Shown: positions 11,072 to 23,737 of the stretch, one piece after another
Numbering within the stretch: position 1 is the stretch's first letter
Layout of the letters: each line of letters begins with the position of its first letter
NCBI GenBank assembly: GCA_020726505.1
Contig: JAHLEZ010000014.1
Coordinates: 1,240,001 to 1,304,000, forward strand
DNA length: 64,000 bases
Direction: 5' to 3'
Origin: Leptodontidium sp. MPI-SDFR-AT-0119
Lineage: Eukaryota; Ascomycota; Leotiomycetes; Helotiales; Leptodontidiaceae
Made by a program: the position numbers and the translations under genes
Notes under the pieces: generated by a model
Databases searched by the model: none
What the model was told of the DNA's origin: nothing
What the model saw: the letters and a program-made list of their open reading frames with translations, nothing else

Positions 11072-12132
11072 ATGCCTAAAGAGAAATCCGTTAACCCGGC
11101 GCAAGCCCAGCGCAAAGCCGAAAAAGCAAAAGCCATCAAGAAAGGTACGCGTTTCCAAATCCCACCCCTCCCCAGATCTCCCTCCCATTCCCAATTGCAA
11201 TTGCAAACCATGGCCCCATCTTGAATTATAACCTCTCTAACAGAGAAACCCCAACAGGCAAGGCCGAAGCCCTAAACCGGCGCAACGAAAAACTCGCAAA
11301 GCGCAACCCAGCACACCTCGAGAAAGAGCTCGCAGAGCTCAAATCCCTCGAGACAGCAGGCACGCTCACTTCGCACGAGAAGTCCGTTCTGGAAGGCCTG
11401 GAGCGGGATCTGAAGGCTGTTAAAAAGGCCAGAGAGGCTCTGGGAGATGCGGCGCCGAAGTTTGGGGGTGGGGAGAGGAGGGAGAGAGGGGAACGCGGGG
11501 ATAGAGGTGGGAGAGGTGGTATGAGAGGAGGACGGGGAGGGGCGGGTGTACTTGGGAAGAGGAGGAGGGATGATGGTGATAGTAGTGAGGAGAGTGATGT
11601 CCCAGAGGATGTCAAGAATATCCCTATGCCGCGCGACACGCCGCCGCCTGTGCCGAAGGATGTCCTTGACAAGTGGTACCAGAAACGGCGAGAGCGTATT
11701 GCGGCGCAGTATCCAGGCTCGAATGCTGCGGGAGGTGGTGGAGGGGGTAGGGGCTCGAATGCGAATAATACACCGCTGGGGGCGAATGAGCGGAGAGTGG
11801 GCAATGCGGATGGAGGTGCTGAGAGTGGGAAGGAGAGGCAGAGAGTGGTGGAGGAGGCTAAGACTGTTTATGAGGCTAAACCTGTGGTGAGAGATTTGAG
11901 GAAAGAGGCTACGAGTTTCGTGCCTGCTGCTGTAAGGGCGAAATTGGACAAAGCGAAAGGTGTTGGAGGGTTGGTTGAGCCAGAGGAGGCAGATGCTCTT
12001 GAGAGGGCTGGATATATGGGGAAGAAACCTACGAGTGAGGCTGCTACCGGGAGCGGAGGGAACGGAGGATACGCATCCCAGAAGGGATCTAGAAATGTAG
12101 CGATGGAGGAAGTAGATGATGAGGATGGCTAG
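11072..12132 (+). CDS. WBP11-domain protein (splicing-associated)
   Basis: Exons 11072-11144 and 11258-12132 (113-bp intron, donor GTACGC, acceptor CAACAG) give 315 residues. The first 60 residues, MPKEKSVNPAQAQRKAEKAK onward through LNRRNEKLAKRNP and HLEKELAEL, match the WW-domain-binding protein 11 N-terminal domain, a nuclear pre-mRNA-splicing factor family. Residues about 80-105 are an RGG-rich stretch. A short MPRDTPPPVPKD proline motif follows, of the kind WW domains bind. The C-terminus is acidic. Splicing or RNA-binding function comes from the family; the partner proteins are unknown. The start codon is the first ATG and exon 1 is confirmed by the domain running across the intron. Confidence 0.85.
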
Positions 12133-13050
12133 TTATATGAGGTTAAATGTAGATTTCGAGACACAATGAGATACCCTTCCTTTACCACTCCACGAGTGGT
12201 GCATTTCCTTCGGTTCCTTTGATTTACTTTGATCATTGATGTTAAAGAGATATCTCATAGGAAAGCAATCTCTAGTGTGAACAGGCTGGAGGACGAAGAG
12301 GGAAGAAGAAGGATTGCGTTCCAAGTCACCACTGGCTCTCGACCAATTTAGAGCTGGCTTTCTGCAATCAGAAATGCGTGTTCTACGGAACCAAAGACTT
12401 CACTTCTCTCATGAGAGCAGACCAACGTGTCACTGTGGCCCTGCTACGCGCTTCTTGGACATTCTTCTTGGAAGAAGACAAAGCCAGTACACATCGATGC
12501 CGTAACAATATTACAAAACAATTTGTTTGGGAAGTTCAAGGGCAAACAGGCTGAGGAAGAATCAAAGAACTTTTCTCTACCTCATACCATTAACTTCAAA
12601 GTACAGTATTGCGATTCTCTCATATTCTAGTATATAGAGAAGGTCACAAAGGCGAAGAAGAGCAGGGGTTCAAATATCCACAACTTTATTTTTCAATCAT
12701 CCTCTGGTTTTCTGATATGAGAAAGACCTGCCGGTCGCGCATCTATCTTTTTCTTGTCCCCCTATGAAGATCTCTAACCACAAATTCCACAGCTTTTAGT
12801 TCTTCATCCTCCAAGTGCAACCAAAGGAAATACAAAGCGCAGGTTGACCCTCAGCAGTCAAGAACCTGCTACATGGAAGAGAGTAGAGATGCTCTACCCT
12901 CATCCCATTCTCAGCTACAAAGGAAAGAAACGGAACAAAAAGCACAATGGGGTATTCTCCACCGGAACACCTCAAATCAAACCACCAGCCAGCCAACGCT
13001 AAGGCATACATCAAATAGGGAAGCTTGTTAGGAAGGGGCAGAGACCCAAC
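12133..13050. other. intergenic between convergent genes
   Basis: A 918-bp gap between the 3' ends of the WBP11-domain gene and the minus-strand gene ending at 13051, so mainly two 3' UTRs. A GGTTCAAATAT string at 12666 recalls a tRNA B box, but no cloverleaf can be built. No gene is supported. Confidence 0.5.
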
Positions 13051-14441
13051 TTAGCGGACCAAGATGCTTCGGCCCTCAATGCGATCCTCCAAAGTGACAT
13101 TTCCCCGAACAGGACCTTCCTTGCGACGAGCTTTTCCAACAGGACCGAGATCCAAGAATTGCGTACCGTCGCGCTCCCAGAACCACTCCTCCTCAACATC
13201 AGCAGTGTTAACAGTGACGAGACGGCCAGGAGTGCGGATCCACTCGTTGGCGTGGTGGATGAGACGGAGACGATTCCAAGCCAGGTTCTCAATGTCGGCT
13301 GGGCTGCGGCAGTGCTTGGCCTCGAGCTTGACCATGGATGGGAGACGGACGGCGAGACGGTTGACGCCGCTGGAGGCACGCGAGATGCTCTGCATTAGAG
13401 AGAAGTTGCAGGGCTCGGTGGCGGTGCTGAAGTCCATGGTGAGGGAGCGGAGGTTGTTGACGATTTGGCATCGGTTAGCGCGGAGTTGGAGGTAGCGGGT
13501 TCTGTGTCCAGGCACGCCGCTGCGAATACTGTGTTAGCCATGTTCTTCCCTCAAGAAAGAAGGAAGAAGTTGGTGTCAACTTACATGTCACTCCATTGGA
13601 AATATAGGTGATGGAGGGCCTTGATGTTGTACATGGTGAACGTGTTGAAGGTGTCCTCGTTGGCGAGGGTGACGAGGTAGTTGATCTTCTCGAAAGCCTC
13701 CTTGGCCTCCCCCTTGAGGAAGTTATCGCACAAGGTAACCTGGTAGAAAGCTGGAATCTGCTTGTCGTGGCGAAGAGCAAAGACGTCAGAGCTAACATAG
13801 ATCATCTTGCGAACCTCAGCGGGTAGCTTCTTGAACTGGAAGGGAACAATCTGGTTCAGGTCCGCAATGGTAGCGGCGTGGCACTCAGCGGTGGTAGGAG
13901 CTGGGAGCTTGTTGGAAGTGGAGTAAGTGGTGTTGGAATTGAGGTTGATGGCGAAGGAGCGAGGAATTGGAGTGAGGGCAATAGCAGCACAGAACTGAGC
14001 AGCGATGAACTTGTCCGCAAGAACGAAGTCAACAAGCTCCTCGTGAGACAGAACACGCGACTCGATGCCGTTGAAGCCAATGAAGGTTGTGCCGTTGATG
14101 GCGATAAGGCCGACATAATTGAGACCGCTTGGAGACTCCTCTTGAGCACGAGCAAGGTGTTCCGCGAGGGCAGCTTCGACAGAAGCACGATCGGTGAAGT
14201 CCTCCAAGGTGTAGATGCGGATCTTCTTCTCGGGCTCGGGAACAACTGGAGTAGCTGCAATATCCTTCTTGGAAACTCTCTCTGCAGCTCTTAATTCTCT
14301 TCGATTGTTTCGGGCAGTGAGACGAGCAAGACGAACTTGACCAAGGGTTGGCTTGCGAACTACACGTCGTTCAGGGCGAACTGGACGAGGGGGAGCAGCA
14401 CCGCCACCGGCGTTGGTGTCGGGCACGTTGGTGGAGCTCAT
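13051..14441 (-). CDS. 2EXR/F-box-like protein of a fungal-specific family
   Basis: Two exons (14441-13585 and 13519-13051; 65-bp intron, donor GTAAGT, acceptor TTCGCAG) give 441 residues. The N-terminus is basic and disordered (Arg-rich, residues about 20-75). A helical region follows (DFTDRASVEAALAEHLARA). A FKKLPAEVRKMIYVSSDVFAL motif near residue 205 resembles the 2EXR/F-box first helix. It is followed by KQIPAFYQVTLCDNFLKGEA and a strand-rich C-terminal half. The start at 14441 is preferred because the upstream frame is low complexity and 14441 has a good context. Codon use is C-rich at third positions, unlike the neighbouring 2EXR genes, which may mean stronger expression. No biochemical role can be assigned. 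Confidence 0.75.
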
Positions 14442-15915
14442 AGTGGTGATGTAGAGTGTGTATGTGCTTTTTTGTGAGTCTGTGGGGGGTGTAATGAAGT
14501 TGCAATTGAAATTGTGGTGGTGGTTTTGGAAAACTTGGGTTCGTGCGATAGCAAAAATGAAGGATGAAGGAGGAGGACCAGGATAGGAATTTAGGGCGGT
14601 TAAATATATTTGTGTGCGAGCAGAAATGGAGGGGGCTGGTCTTCTAGCGCGGGCAGAGTTTTCCGTGCGTGAGGGCATCGTGGGTGAATCTGATATTCAC
14701 CTTCGGGGGGGATTTAGGCGACGGCGACGTTGGATGGCGACCACAACTCGCGACAAAATAGCCCCTTTTGACTGCACACAACGGGAGGAGCTCAATTAAT
14801 CTATAGAGAAATAATCCCATGACGCAGGGTAAAGTTTCGAATGTTAGATAGTCGGGAATGGTGAAGTGGTTGTAATTCTGGAAAAGGAGCTCAGGGGCCG
14901 AAGCGAGAACTGAGTTCACCTTTAAACAACAATGATGCTGGGGGACCCACTTTCAGCACAACGCGTTCGACCGGCCAGAATAACCTAGAATCAAGCCCAC
15001 CTACATTCAATTAAATGCGATTCACCCATCGCCGAGTAGTTAATTAAGTGGAAAGCAAGCCTTCGAAGATCAAGAACACATTGATGGCATATGGAAGCTG
15101 AGCGGATGTAGAGTCACATGCAAGCGAAAATTCAAAAATGTTGAAGCAAAGAAGTCCAATGAACTCTCCTATTTGTTGCTGAAAATGACTGCCTGCCTGC
15201 CCTGGGATATCATTCAACCTAGTGGCAGTACAACCCAGGTCTCTATACAATCATCTACCACAAAACAGAGACCACAAGTCATCACCGTCATCACAATCCG
15301 CCAGCTCCAATTGACTGAAGCCTCTTTCTATCCTCCCTATTTGATTGATACACAGTGCTGATAGCTTCACCCCAGCCACGATCCATGCCTTCATTTTCGT
15401 ATACTGAAGACGCGTCCACAAGCCAATCAGGGAGTTTGCTCGCACACCACACTCACAATTCACCATTCGATGTTGTTTCGCTGGTGGAAGTAGAAATTAT
15501 ATGCGCAAAGACGCCGAGCCTCAATGCAATATTGCCAGAAAGAGAAAAGAAGAATGTGTGCGTTGTGCTGCAGCATGCGTATTTACGTCGTCGTCCCGAG
15601 ACCACTGACAATTATGTGTACCAAGGCCCCGAAGTCTAAATCCCGGTCTCGTCATTATGCCCCAGGAGAGGGTTAATTGCTCTCGTGGATGCTGGTCATT
15701 CTTTCCTCCCAGCCAAGCCCATTAAAGCAAAGTAAAAAAAATTGTATGTGCAGGTCGAAGTCGATGAGGCCGTGATTCGAGAGAGGGATCGTCGTTCTGG
15801 ACAAAATTAGGTGTGAGCTGGAGGCTTGATGTCCACAAGCATCTCCACAGATGAAACTGATGCCATTCTTCCCACATGACCGATATCGAAGATTTCCTTT
15901 AACTCCGTTTTTGTA
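14442..15915. other. intergenic
   Basis: About 1.5 kb containing the promoter of the minus-strand gene at 14441 and the 3' flank of the reductase-like gene ending at 15916. No coding or RNA feature was recognised. Confidence 0.5.
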
Positions 15916-18359
15916 TTACCGTACTCCGATGAAAGGTCGTGGCCCTAAACTACTCTGGCTGCTGTGCGCAGAGGGCTCCGAGTCAATGTTGGCGCTGTCA
16001 CCACTCCCCGCGCTAGCGCTCGCACTACCCGTCAGACTTCGAACTTGTACAGGGCCTTTGGGTGGATGAAGGGCGCTCACCCCAGCATATTGCTCAACTT
16101 GTTGCGGTGCAACTGAATTGCCTTGACCCGGTGGATGGCGAGGAACAGGCTGCCTCATTCCACCTGGAGGCGAAGGTCTACCATTCATCGGAGGGCCCAT
16201 ATGCCCGTTTGGCGGTGATGGTCTACCACCTCTCCCCATCTGTGGGCTGTACGGATTGGCGGGTGACTGACTTGCTCTTCGAGGGTATGCGCCACTCTGA
16301 CCGTTGGGCCCAGGGGGGCCACCGTACTGTAACTCGTCCAGTCGTGCTGCCGTCAATGAGTTCGTCCTAGAATCCATTCCCATTTGAGCTCGGTCTACAT
16401 TGCCATATCGATTAGACGAGTAGCCCATCAGAGGATCGTCCATGAGCGAGTCGTGCAGACCAGGAACTTGACTGATAATTCGTGCGCTGGACCTGTTTCT
16501 GGGGAAGCTGGGGCGCATGAATCCACCACCTCTTCTTCCTGGAGGAGCATCACCGAATTCGGGGTTCTTGCGGATTTGACTTTGACTTGGCCCAGCTTTT
16601 CTGTTGCGTCGAGAAGTGACGCTCATCATGTCGAAGTTGTCAGGGTCAATTATTGGGACTGGTGGACCATCTGCAGGATCAACGTATTCATCATCGTCGT
16701 CATCATCAAATCCTCCATTCCGGACTGACGGAGTTGGTGGTCCTCTGCGAGGTGGCCCACGAGGACCACCTCCATTTCTCATTCGCATCTCTTGTTCTCG
16801 CAAAGCAAGCTCTCGTTGCCGCAACATCAGCTCACGTTCTCGAAGGGCGATATCAGCACCATCTCCGCCATAGTTTGACTCTCCAGACTCCGGAATGTCA
16901 TCATATAACACCAAGTGACTGAACTCCTCTAGGTCGTTTCCTTCCAAAGATCCACGCCGAGATTGATTTCGAGGAGGATACCCGCCGCGTCCGTAGCCAT
17001 TTGGAGGTCCACCGTTCATTGGGGGTGGTCCTCGACGCATCATGCCTGGTGGTGGACCGTTCATGGATGGTCCTCTCCCTCGACCTCTAGGAGGCCCATT
17101 TCCATTGACCGCCCCATTCATCATTGGCCTAGGAGGAGGGGCTGAAGATAATCTGATCGGAGGATTCATAACAGCAGGAGAAACCACAGCAGCAACGTCC
17201 TTCCTCTGCTGGTTCACAATGTTTAAATTATGTATGATGGTGTAAAGGGTCTCGATCCTTGGAACCCGAACACCAGCACCTTGTGCAAGTTTGATTGGTG
17301 ACCCAAGGTATGTCTCGACCTCCATCGGTCTTTTGGCCATAAAATCCTGGTACATGATGCTGTTCGCGTCCGTGGGCTTAACCATTTCTGCCATAACTTT
17401 TGACTTGAAATCTGCAGGGAAACTGCAATCTTGGGCTTGGGCGATTGCAAGAAGTTCGTCAAATACTTCGGAGACTAGCGCTTTCACACCAACTTTTTCA
17501 AGAAGTGCGCCGTGGGTTGGGGTTTCAAATATCACACTGAGAGGATGGAAGGCAATGGGGCTGCATGTGATAGTTAGCTCGATTTCCACGCTGCGGGAAA
17601 ATTGAAGCGCGCTTACCCGATCATCCGCTCATACTGCTGTTGTCGAATATTGGTAGAAACATGACAATCCACTTGTCCACTGCTCAATGTCATGGCCAAA
17701 GCATCTGCCATATCTCCTTGTATAGTGCTGGGCATCGCAGGGTTCTTATTTGCCGGTCCTACCCACACTTCTGTTGATCCCTTATGCTCAAATTCGCTCG
17801 CTCCTAATTGTATGATTTCGGCACCTGAAACGAGCGACAGGACAACGTTGCTCGGGAATCTCGATTCTAGTTGCGCCTCAACCCCTAAAGTGTGTGTGGT
17901 GTTGACAAGAATGCATGTATGTTGAGGTGTAACGACTGATTCGATGACGGAAGCGAGGTCGTAAACATCTGGGAGGGCTTTAACGCAAAGGAGGACGTAG
18001 TCAAATGCACCGTCTTTGATATTTGCTGCATCTTCTGGTGCTCGCACAACTGTTGATACCATGTATTAGCATTCGTTTGTATCGATTGATGATCAAATTT
18101 AAAAGCAGCTTACCATTGCGAGGCTTGAACCGTTCATTTCCAAAAGATGTTGATCTGGAAGAGTCAGTAAACCTGTCAATACAAGGACCGCAGATGTTCA
18201 AACGTACTTGAACGAAATTCCGTATTGGTGAACTGCGTCAAAACCGCTCTTCCACACCAAAGTCACATCGCAGGCATTCGTGGCTTGAAGTCGCCAGGAC
18301 AGAAAAGCTGACACCGCATTTCCGCCAACTACACACACTCTCATTAGTTCCATCTCCAT
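15916..18359 (-). CDS. ApbA/PanE (ketopantoate reductase)-fold protein with long disordered C-terminal extension
   Basis: Four exons (18359-18208, 18154-18114, 18049-17617, 17560-15916) encode 756 residues. The N-terminus has a Rossmann nucleotide-binding start (RVCVVGGNAVSAFLSW), then DYVLLCVKALPDVYDL and NTTHTLGVEAQL, as in the ApbA N-terminal domain. Exons 3 and 4 cover the helical ApbA C-terminal domain (MIGPIAFHPLSVIFETPTHG, MYQDFMAKRPMEVETYLG). From about residue 340 to the end the protein is Pro/Gly/Arg/Asn-rich and predicted disordered, about 400 residues. Bacterial PanE is about 300 residues and makes pantoate for coenzyme A. The tail suggests another or added role. The third intron could end at either of two AGs; the one after GCTAACTATCACATGCAG is chosen for its branch point and domain fit. 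Three in-frame ATGs compete for the start. Confidence 0.82.
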
Positions 18360-21300
18360 ATTAACGATTGATACATCAGCAGACAAATGAGAAAATGAGA
18401 GTGGTGCGATGATGCTGGGAGAGCTTCCTGTCGTCGTGGGAAGAAAGTGTGTGGAAATTTATCAATAGAAGAAAAGACGGGTGGACCAACCTGATAGTAT
18501 CCGTAGGCGTGGAGGAGATGGAGCCATCTTGACCAGATTGGGAATGTCTCTTCACGCCGCTGTCTGTGGGCTGCAACAGCTGTGTGTGTGATGGCTTGGT
18601 GCCGCCGCGGTGAGTACAGCTGGCCGTGTCGCCTTCAGGTCGTCGCCTTCGTGAGTCGTGAATGGTTGTTGCTTTTGCTGCACTTGCACCTCCTGTCTCG
18701 GCACCAAACGAAGGCTGATGCACTGGGCGGAAGATCCTAGCAGGGGCAGAGGTGGCAGAAGTGGCAGAAGTGGCAGAGACAGAGGAGGCGCTATAACGAG
18801 TGTGACGCCGCAAGAGAATGTGCCGATCTCGAGCTGCAAATGGGGGCGCGGGTTGGGAGAGTAAAGAGCGTGTGTTTGAGGACTTCTGGCTGAGGAATGG
18901 GGCCTTGAAGGCTGCGAGAAGGAGGACGTCGTCGGCGGATGGGGTGGAGGAAGAGAGCAGAGCAGACTCGCGTAGGACAACCAAAACTGGGCGTTGACGT
19001 GTTGGATTGGCCGACAGGAAGATTACTTTAGCATCTGCTGCAGCAACAGGGCCATTGAGCTCAGGATCCCTGAAGAAATATTGTCCGATGGCTCGGTCTG
19101 CGGGCTGTGGGCTGGGCCAGAAAGGGGAGGAAAGGGGTCCTGGAGGTGGGATTGATTGATTGATAGTCAATCGATGGATCGAATTGGGTATCTTCGCAGT
19201 GATGATCGAGGCGCTGCGGGGAGAGGAGGAGGGAGAGAGGAGAGTCGTGATGGTCGTGATGGTTGGTTGGTTGGTTGGCAGAGAGTGAGAGCAGCAGCAG
19301 AGGGAGCAGACACAGACAAAAGGCAGTGGAGGTCAGAGAAGAAAGGTTGAGGCGACGACGGATTGGTTGGAGCTGGTCGTGCAGTACAGTACCAGCCGGT
19401 AGTCCCTGGAGTTGTGAGTGGTGAGTGGTGCAGAGTGTGTGCTGTGCCTTGAAAGCCAAACAATGCTTGCCCTGGTGCTGTTCTTGGTGCGGTTTTGGTG
19501 TTGGTGCTGGTGTTTTCTTTCCCGTTGGCCTTCCTCCCTTTGATGTTAGCGGCCTGCTTTGCCCCTCCTTGTTCTTCGTTGCCCTGGCCCGGACCTTGCG
19601 CTTCTGTCCCCTTGAAAATTCAGAGGGTCCGTCCGAACAGAGCCGAAGGTAAGTCTGCGCCTTCCTCGATTTGTTCAAGCCCAGTCTACAAATCATGGAT
19701 ATCAGACATCGATATTTCACGATCGCCGCAGGCTATCGAAGTACTATTTTCAATCTTCGCCTTCGAACCTCCCCAACCACTGGAAGTTGAAGCAGCAGAG
19801 GCAGTCAGAAGATCCGATCAGCTCCAGATAGATTAGATTATCAACAACGAGCTTTGCTCCTTCAAAGACATCAATGGTCAGACCCGCAGAGGCACAGTGC
19901 CGGGCATCGGGTGTAGAGTACTGCGCCGCGTGTCTGCTCTACTCTACTCTATTCTACCCTCTGCTCAAATCTATGGGCGGTGGTGAGTCTGTTGCAAACC
20001 ATGCCAAGTCGCCTCATTGAATGAAACCCACGGGAATGAATTTGAAAGGCTCGGATGGCGGGCGAACAACTCATCCGGATGTATCCTCAATTAAGAATTG
20101 TTTGGTATACGGTATATACCAGATATTAAAGGCTACAGACTTCCCGGCGGTCGAGTCAGCCTGATACAGATATGAAGGTCTGATCTGGCAGGTTCCTTTC
20201 TCTTGTTCAACAAACACACAATCCAGAGTCGAAGCCACGAAGAACACTTGGAACTCTTCGAATCACCTCTTGCTGAAGTATGAATGAATACGAAGCCCGA
20301 GACTTGTTGGATATGTTAGTGGCTCGGGTTCCAGTCGAGCTGAAAGAAGCTTTTCGGCTTGCATCTGACAGCACCTCAGACAGTACAGCACACGCACATA
20401 TCAAAGTGTCTATCTTTGAAGCAGCTGAAGGGGTGGTGGAATGTCGCAGATGAACAAGTGTTCGTTCAATTTTCTAAATTCAAGCCGCAATTGATGCTCT
20501 GTCTGTATCCGACGATACTCTGGCATGCTGTTTTACTTGCACTGTATTTCATGTGTATGTCGTGTTGTCAAAGTCTTACTCCGTACTCGTACCTGGTTGC
20601 CGTATCCGATTGGGGCAATCGGCACAACCTGCAATCCTCACTACCCTGCCCTGCCCTCCCCTCGGCCCACTTCCACTTCCACTTCCGCTGAAGATATTTT
20701 GAGTTTGAGGCGTCAGCTTGGCAGGTATCCCAGCACGAACATCAATAACAGCGATGAGTCGCTGCAAGGATGAACAACAGGCTGTGCAGATTTGCAAGAT
20801 TGCGATAACAGGGGCACGCAGAATGGATACAGTGGACAATGAGCCATGGCTTCCGCTTGGTGCCGCTTCCAAGAACCTCACCACACAACACCACCACCTG
20901 CATCAGCCTCCGACTCAAAGACACCCTCTGCAGTAAGATAAACTGTGCTCAACGCTCGTCCGCCGCTCCGTGTTGCTTCTCCTAACCCTAGTCCTATATC
21001 TGACCAAGTCGGGCTCGCATTCCGAGTACAAGCAAACATCTGATTGGTCAATAGATTAGAGTCAGTCTCTCCTTCTCCGCCAGCACCCGACATCCACGAA
21101 CCACAAACCACGAACAACACGGAAAACAACGCGTTCTGCTCCTCCTGTCTCCTGTCCCCAAGCTCCACACGGAAGCTTGATCTTTTTCTTTTCTTCTCAA
21201 GCTCCACAGCCGTTCTTCCCGCAAGCCAGTAACCAAGGAACGGTGGGTAGTCGTGGTGGTGCCGCGGGCAAAAACCGTTGGTTGCAACAGCCCATCCATT

Positions 21301-23274
21301 TCACTAGTCGATTTTCCAATCCCTCTGTGTACCTCGTCAAGTTTTACCGAAAGGGCCTACTTATCTTGTAAGGAAACTTGGACCCCCAATAACTCTCCAT
21401 GAAACTGTCATCTCTTCTCATCTCTTTTCCAAAATGAATTTTCAAAACCACCCCCATCTTCAAGACACTTTGCTCAGGAACAAAGAGAACAAGGGCTCCT
21501 ATCAATGACGGCATGTGTCTTAAATCTAGCTGCGGCGCGCAGGCTCTGTTCTTGGCTGACCCGCAGTGACAACAGGGCATTGCAGGGCATACCTGACCAG
21601 GCTAAACCACTGAGCTGGCTGTGCCCATCCATGAAGGCGGCACAGAATGCCACAGATATGAAGTTATGAACCTTTCCTCATCCGAAGTCCCCTGCGACAG
21701 TTGAAAAACTCAATTTTAGGCACGTCCTGACTAGACCAGGCTGACCTGCAAGTCAAAACCGGTATTTCTGAGATAACAAGACTTTTCGATAAGCATAAAA
21801 GTAAGCCCGAGAACCCCCCTATTCATGTTCCTTTCCCCCTCTCTCTAACCGACGGCATGTCCGGAAAGCAAATATTGAAATTTTCAAAAAGACTCGGATA
21901 GGGTCGCGCTTCACGTCTCCCCTCTTTTTATCTCTCCTCTTCAAAAAACGACCCTTGCTGAACACAAGGCCGAGTAGGAATTTCATGCCGCACGGTTGAT
22001 ATGGTATCTCTCACTCACCCCGAAAAAAAGCATGATGACGTTGTTCTTGGCATATTTACCATCCAATCCCATCCCCTGCATCAGGCAGGCCTTACCGTAC
22101 CACTGACGCGAAGCCCATTCCCCGGTGACGGCGTCAAGTCGCGTCGCTGCTCACAAGCCAAGCTCGTTCATTTTCTCGTTCTCGCTGTTGAGGCACACCC
22201 GCTGGCACGGTTCCTCCCCCGAACAAAGGCACCACCACTCCATCCCGAGGTCCACTATCTATCAAATGAGAAGTGAGGAGTGACTGTGGACTGAGTGGGG
22301 GTTTCTAGAAGGAAGATCTTCCATCAACTCCAAACTGGAGGAAAGGGACGAACCGAACTCGAACGGACGGTAGACTAAGACAAACGATTGACGCAAAGTG
22401 AAGTCTCTGTCTGACCCTGCTTAATCAACTTCAAGTAAAATCTTCTTGTTGCAGAGTAGAAGAAACCCCTCTGGAGAAGTTTCAATCAAAGGGTTCAACT
22501 TCACATCCATATTTTGTCTGCACCTTCCTTTTCGCAAGATAAAGGACCGTTGAAAATATTGAGAAATATTCATGCATGGCCGCCCACCAACATTCTGACT
22601 TGCCGTAGTCTCATTTCGGGAAGAGCTCACGAGGGGACACCTCAGTTCTGAGCCTAATCTTCGTATTTCTATTTATATCCGGTAACATAGAGCCGGGTAT
22701 CAAAGTCAACACAGAGACATGGCTCGTTATTTTGCCGACACCGATATCCGAATCATCGAATAGCTGCTTGCTTGCTCGCTGCTGAAGTATCAAATCCAAG
22801 GACGGTTCTTTACAACTGCCCCTTGATACTGCGGCTGCGATTGCCCCCCATGCTCGTACAGGCCTCGGCATCATTAGATCGATCGCATTCCGGTCTTCCT
22901 CACCAAGGAATTTACGTTAGATAACTTTTGACACCCTACATGTACAGTATTATCGCAACCCGTTTGTTAGCACAAGTCTATCCAAATCTAAGTTACTATG
23001 TGCCTGCTAGATCTGATATTGTATGACCTGATATCTAGGATACCCCTCGATCTCACTAGACAGAGGCCGCGCAACACGTTCGACTTCCAATCACCGAAGA
23101 AGCCGTCGACGAAAATTCAAAACCACGCACATCTTCGTAATTTAGACACAGTACTAGCTAGATACCATGCCGTACTAAGTTAGCTGACGCCAGGTCAACG
23201 GTAGTCACCTATCAATTCCAAGGCATGTTGACACTAATCATCGACTGACACTTCTCTCGCGCGGTAAAGGCTAA

Positions 23275-23314
23275 CGAACCTGAAAGCATGGGTCCGTGCT
23301 CCACAGGGCATTTT
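23275..23314 (+). repeat. left terminal inverted repeat of MITE
   Basis: It begins CGAACCTGAAAGCATGGGTC and is the exact reverse complement of 23698-23737 over all 40 bases. The next inner base pair mismatches, so the repeat ends here. Confidence 0.92.
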
Positions 23315-23697
23315 GCCGAATTTTCAGCCCTGAACCTCCAAATCACTAATTATGGCTACAACACCCCGCCTCGACGACTGGCACTATATGAAAGGCTTCT
23401 AAATTGCTACGAAACACAAGGAGACTATGCTCTAATTGCACTGGTACGGAAAAGTCCCGATTTGCGCCCTCTAATTGCGATACAAGAACCCTGCTACAGG
23501 TGAGCCTCTTCCTGAAAGTTCGATTCGCAAAATCCTTGGCTACGCAGTGGTTGAAGAATAGGAGGCTATACCTCAGGATTAGATTAATCAGTTAATTTTA
23601 AAGCAAGAGCATTGGGTGACTGTACTTATGCAGCGCCATGGGTGGTTTACTCCTAATTAAATTCTGCTTTAGTACCTAGCTTTCATGAATGTGCTTG

Positions 23698-23737
23698 AAA
23701 ATGCCCTGTGGAGCACGGACCCATGCTTTCAGGTTCG
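23698..23737 (-). repeat. right terminal inverted repeat of MITE
   Basis: It ends ATGCTTTCAGGTTCG and is followed at once by TAA. It pairs base for base with 23275-23314. Confidence 0.92.

Noticed and set aside
11226..11804. 192-codon minus-strand Pro-rich frame
   Set aside because: It is the antisense image of the RGG/Glu-rich WBP11 gene; the bias in that gene keeps the opposite frame open.
12660..12690. tRNA B-box-like GGTTCAAATAT
   Set aside because: No A box at the right distance and no acceptor, D or anticodon stems could be paired.
17590..17616. Earlier acceptor (CCCGCAG) for the third intron of the reductase-like gene
   Set aside because: It keeps frame but inserts residues into the conserved start of the ApbA C-terminal domain; the later AG after a CTAAC branch point fits better.
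18376..19720. Two overlapping minus-strand open frames of 264 and 219 codons
   Set aside because: Both are Ser/Thr/Pro/His low complexity with no domain and no coherent splice link; best seen as leader or promoter of the reductase-like gene.
22001..22276. 91-codon plus-strand frame with an ATG
   Set aside because: No recognisable similarity, no conserved features and isolated in the gene-poor region.
23288..23503. 71-codon frame inside the MITE
   Set aside because: No transposase motif; it begins inside the inverted repeat and is probably chance.
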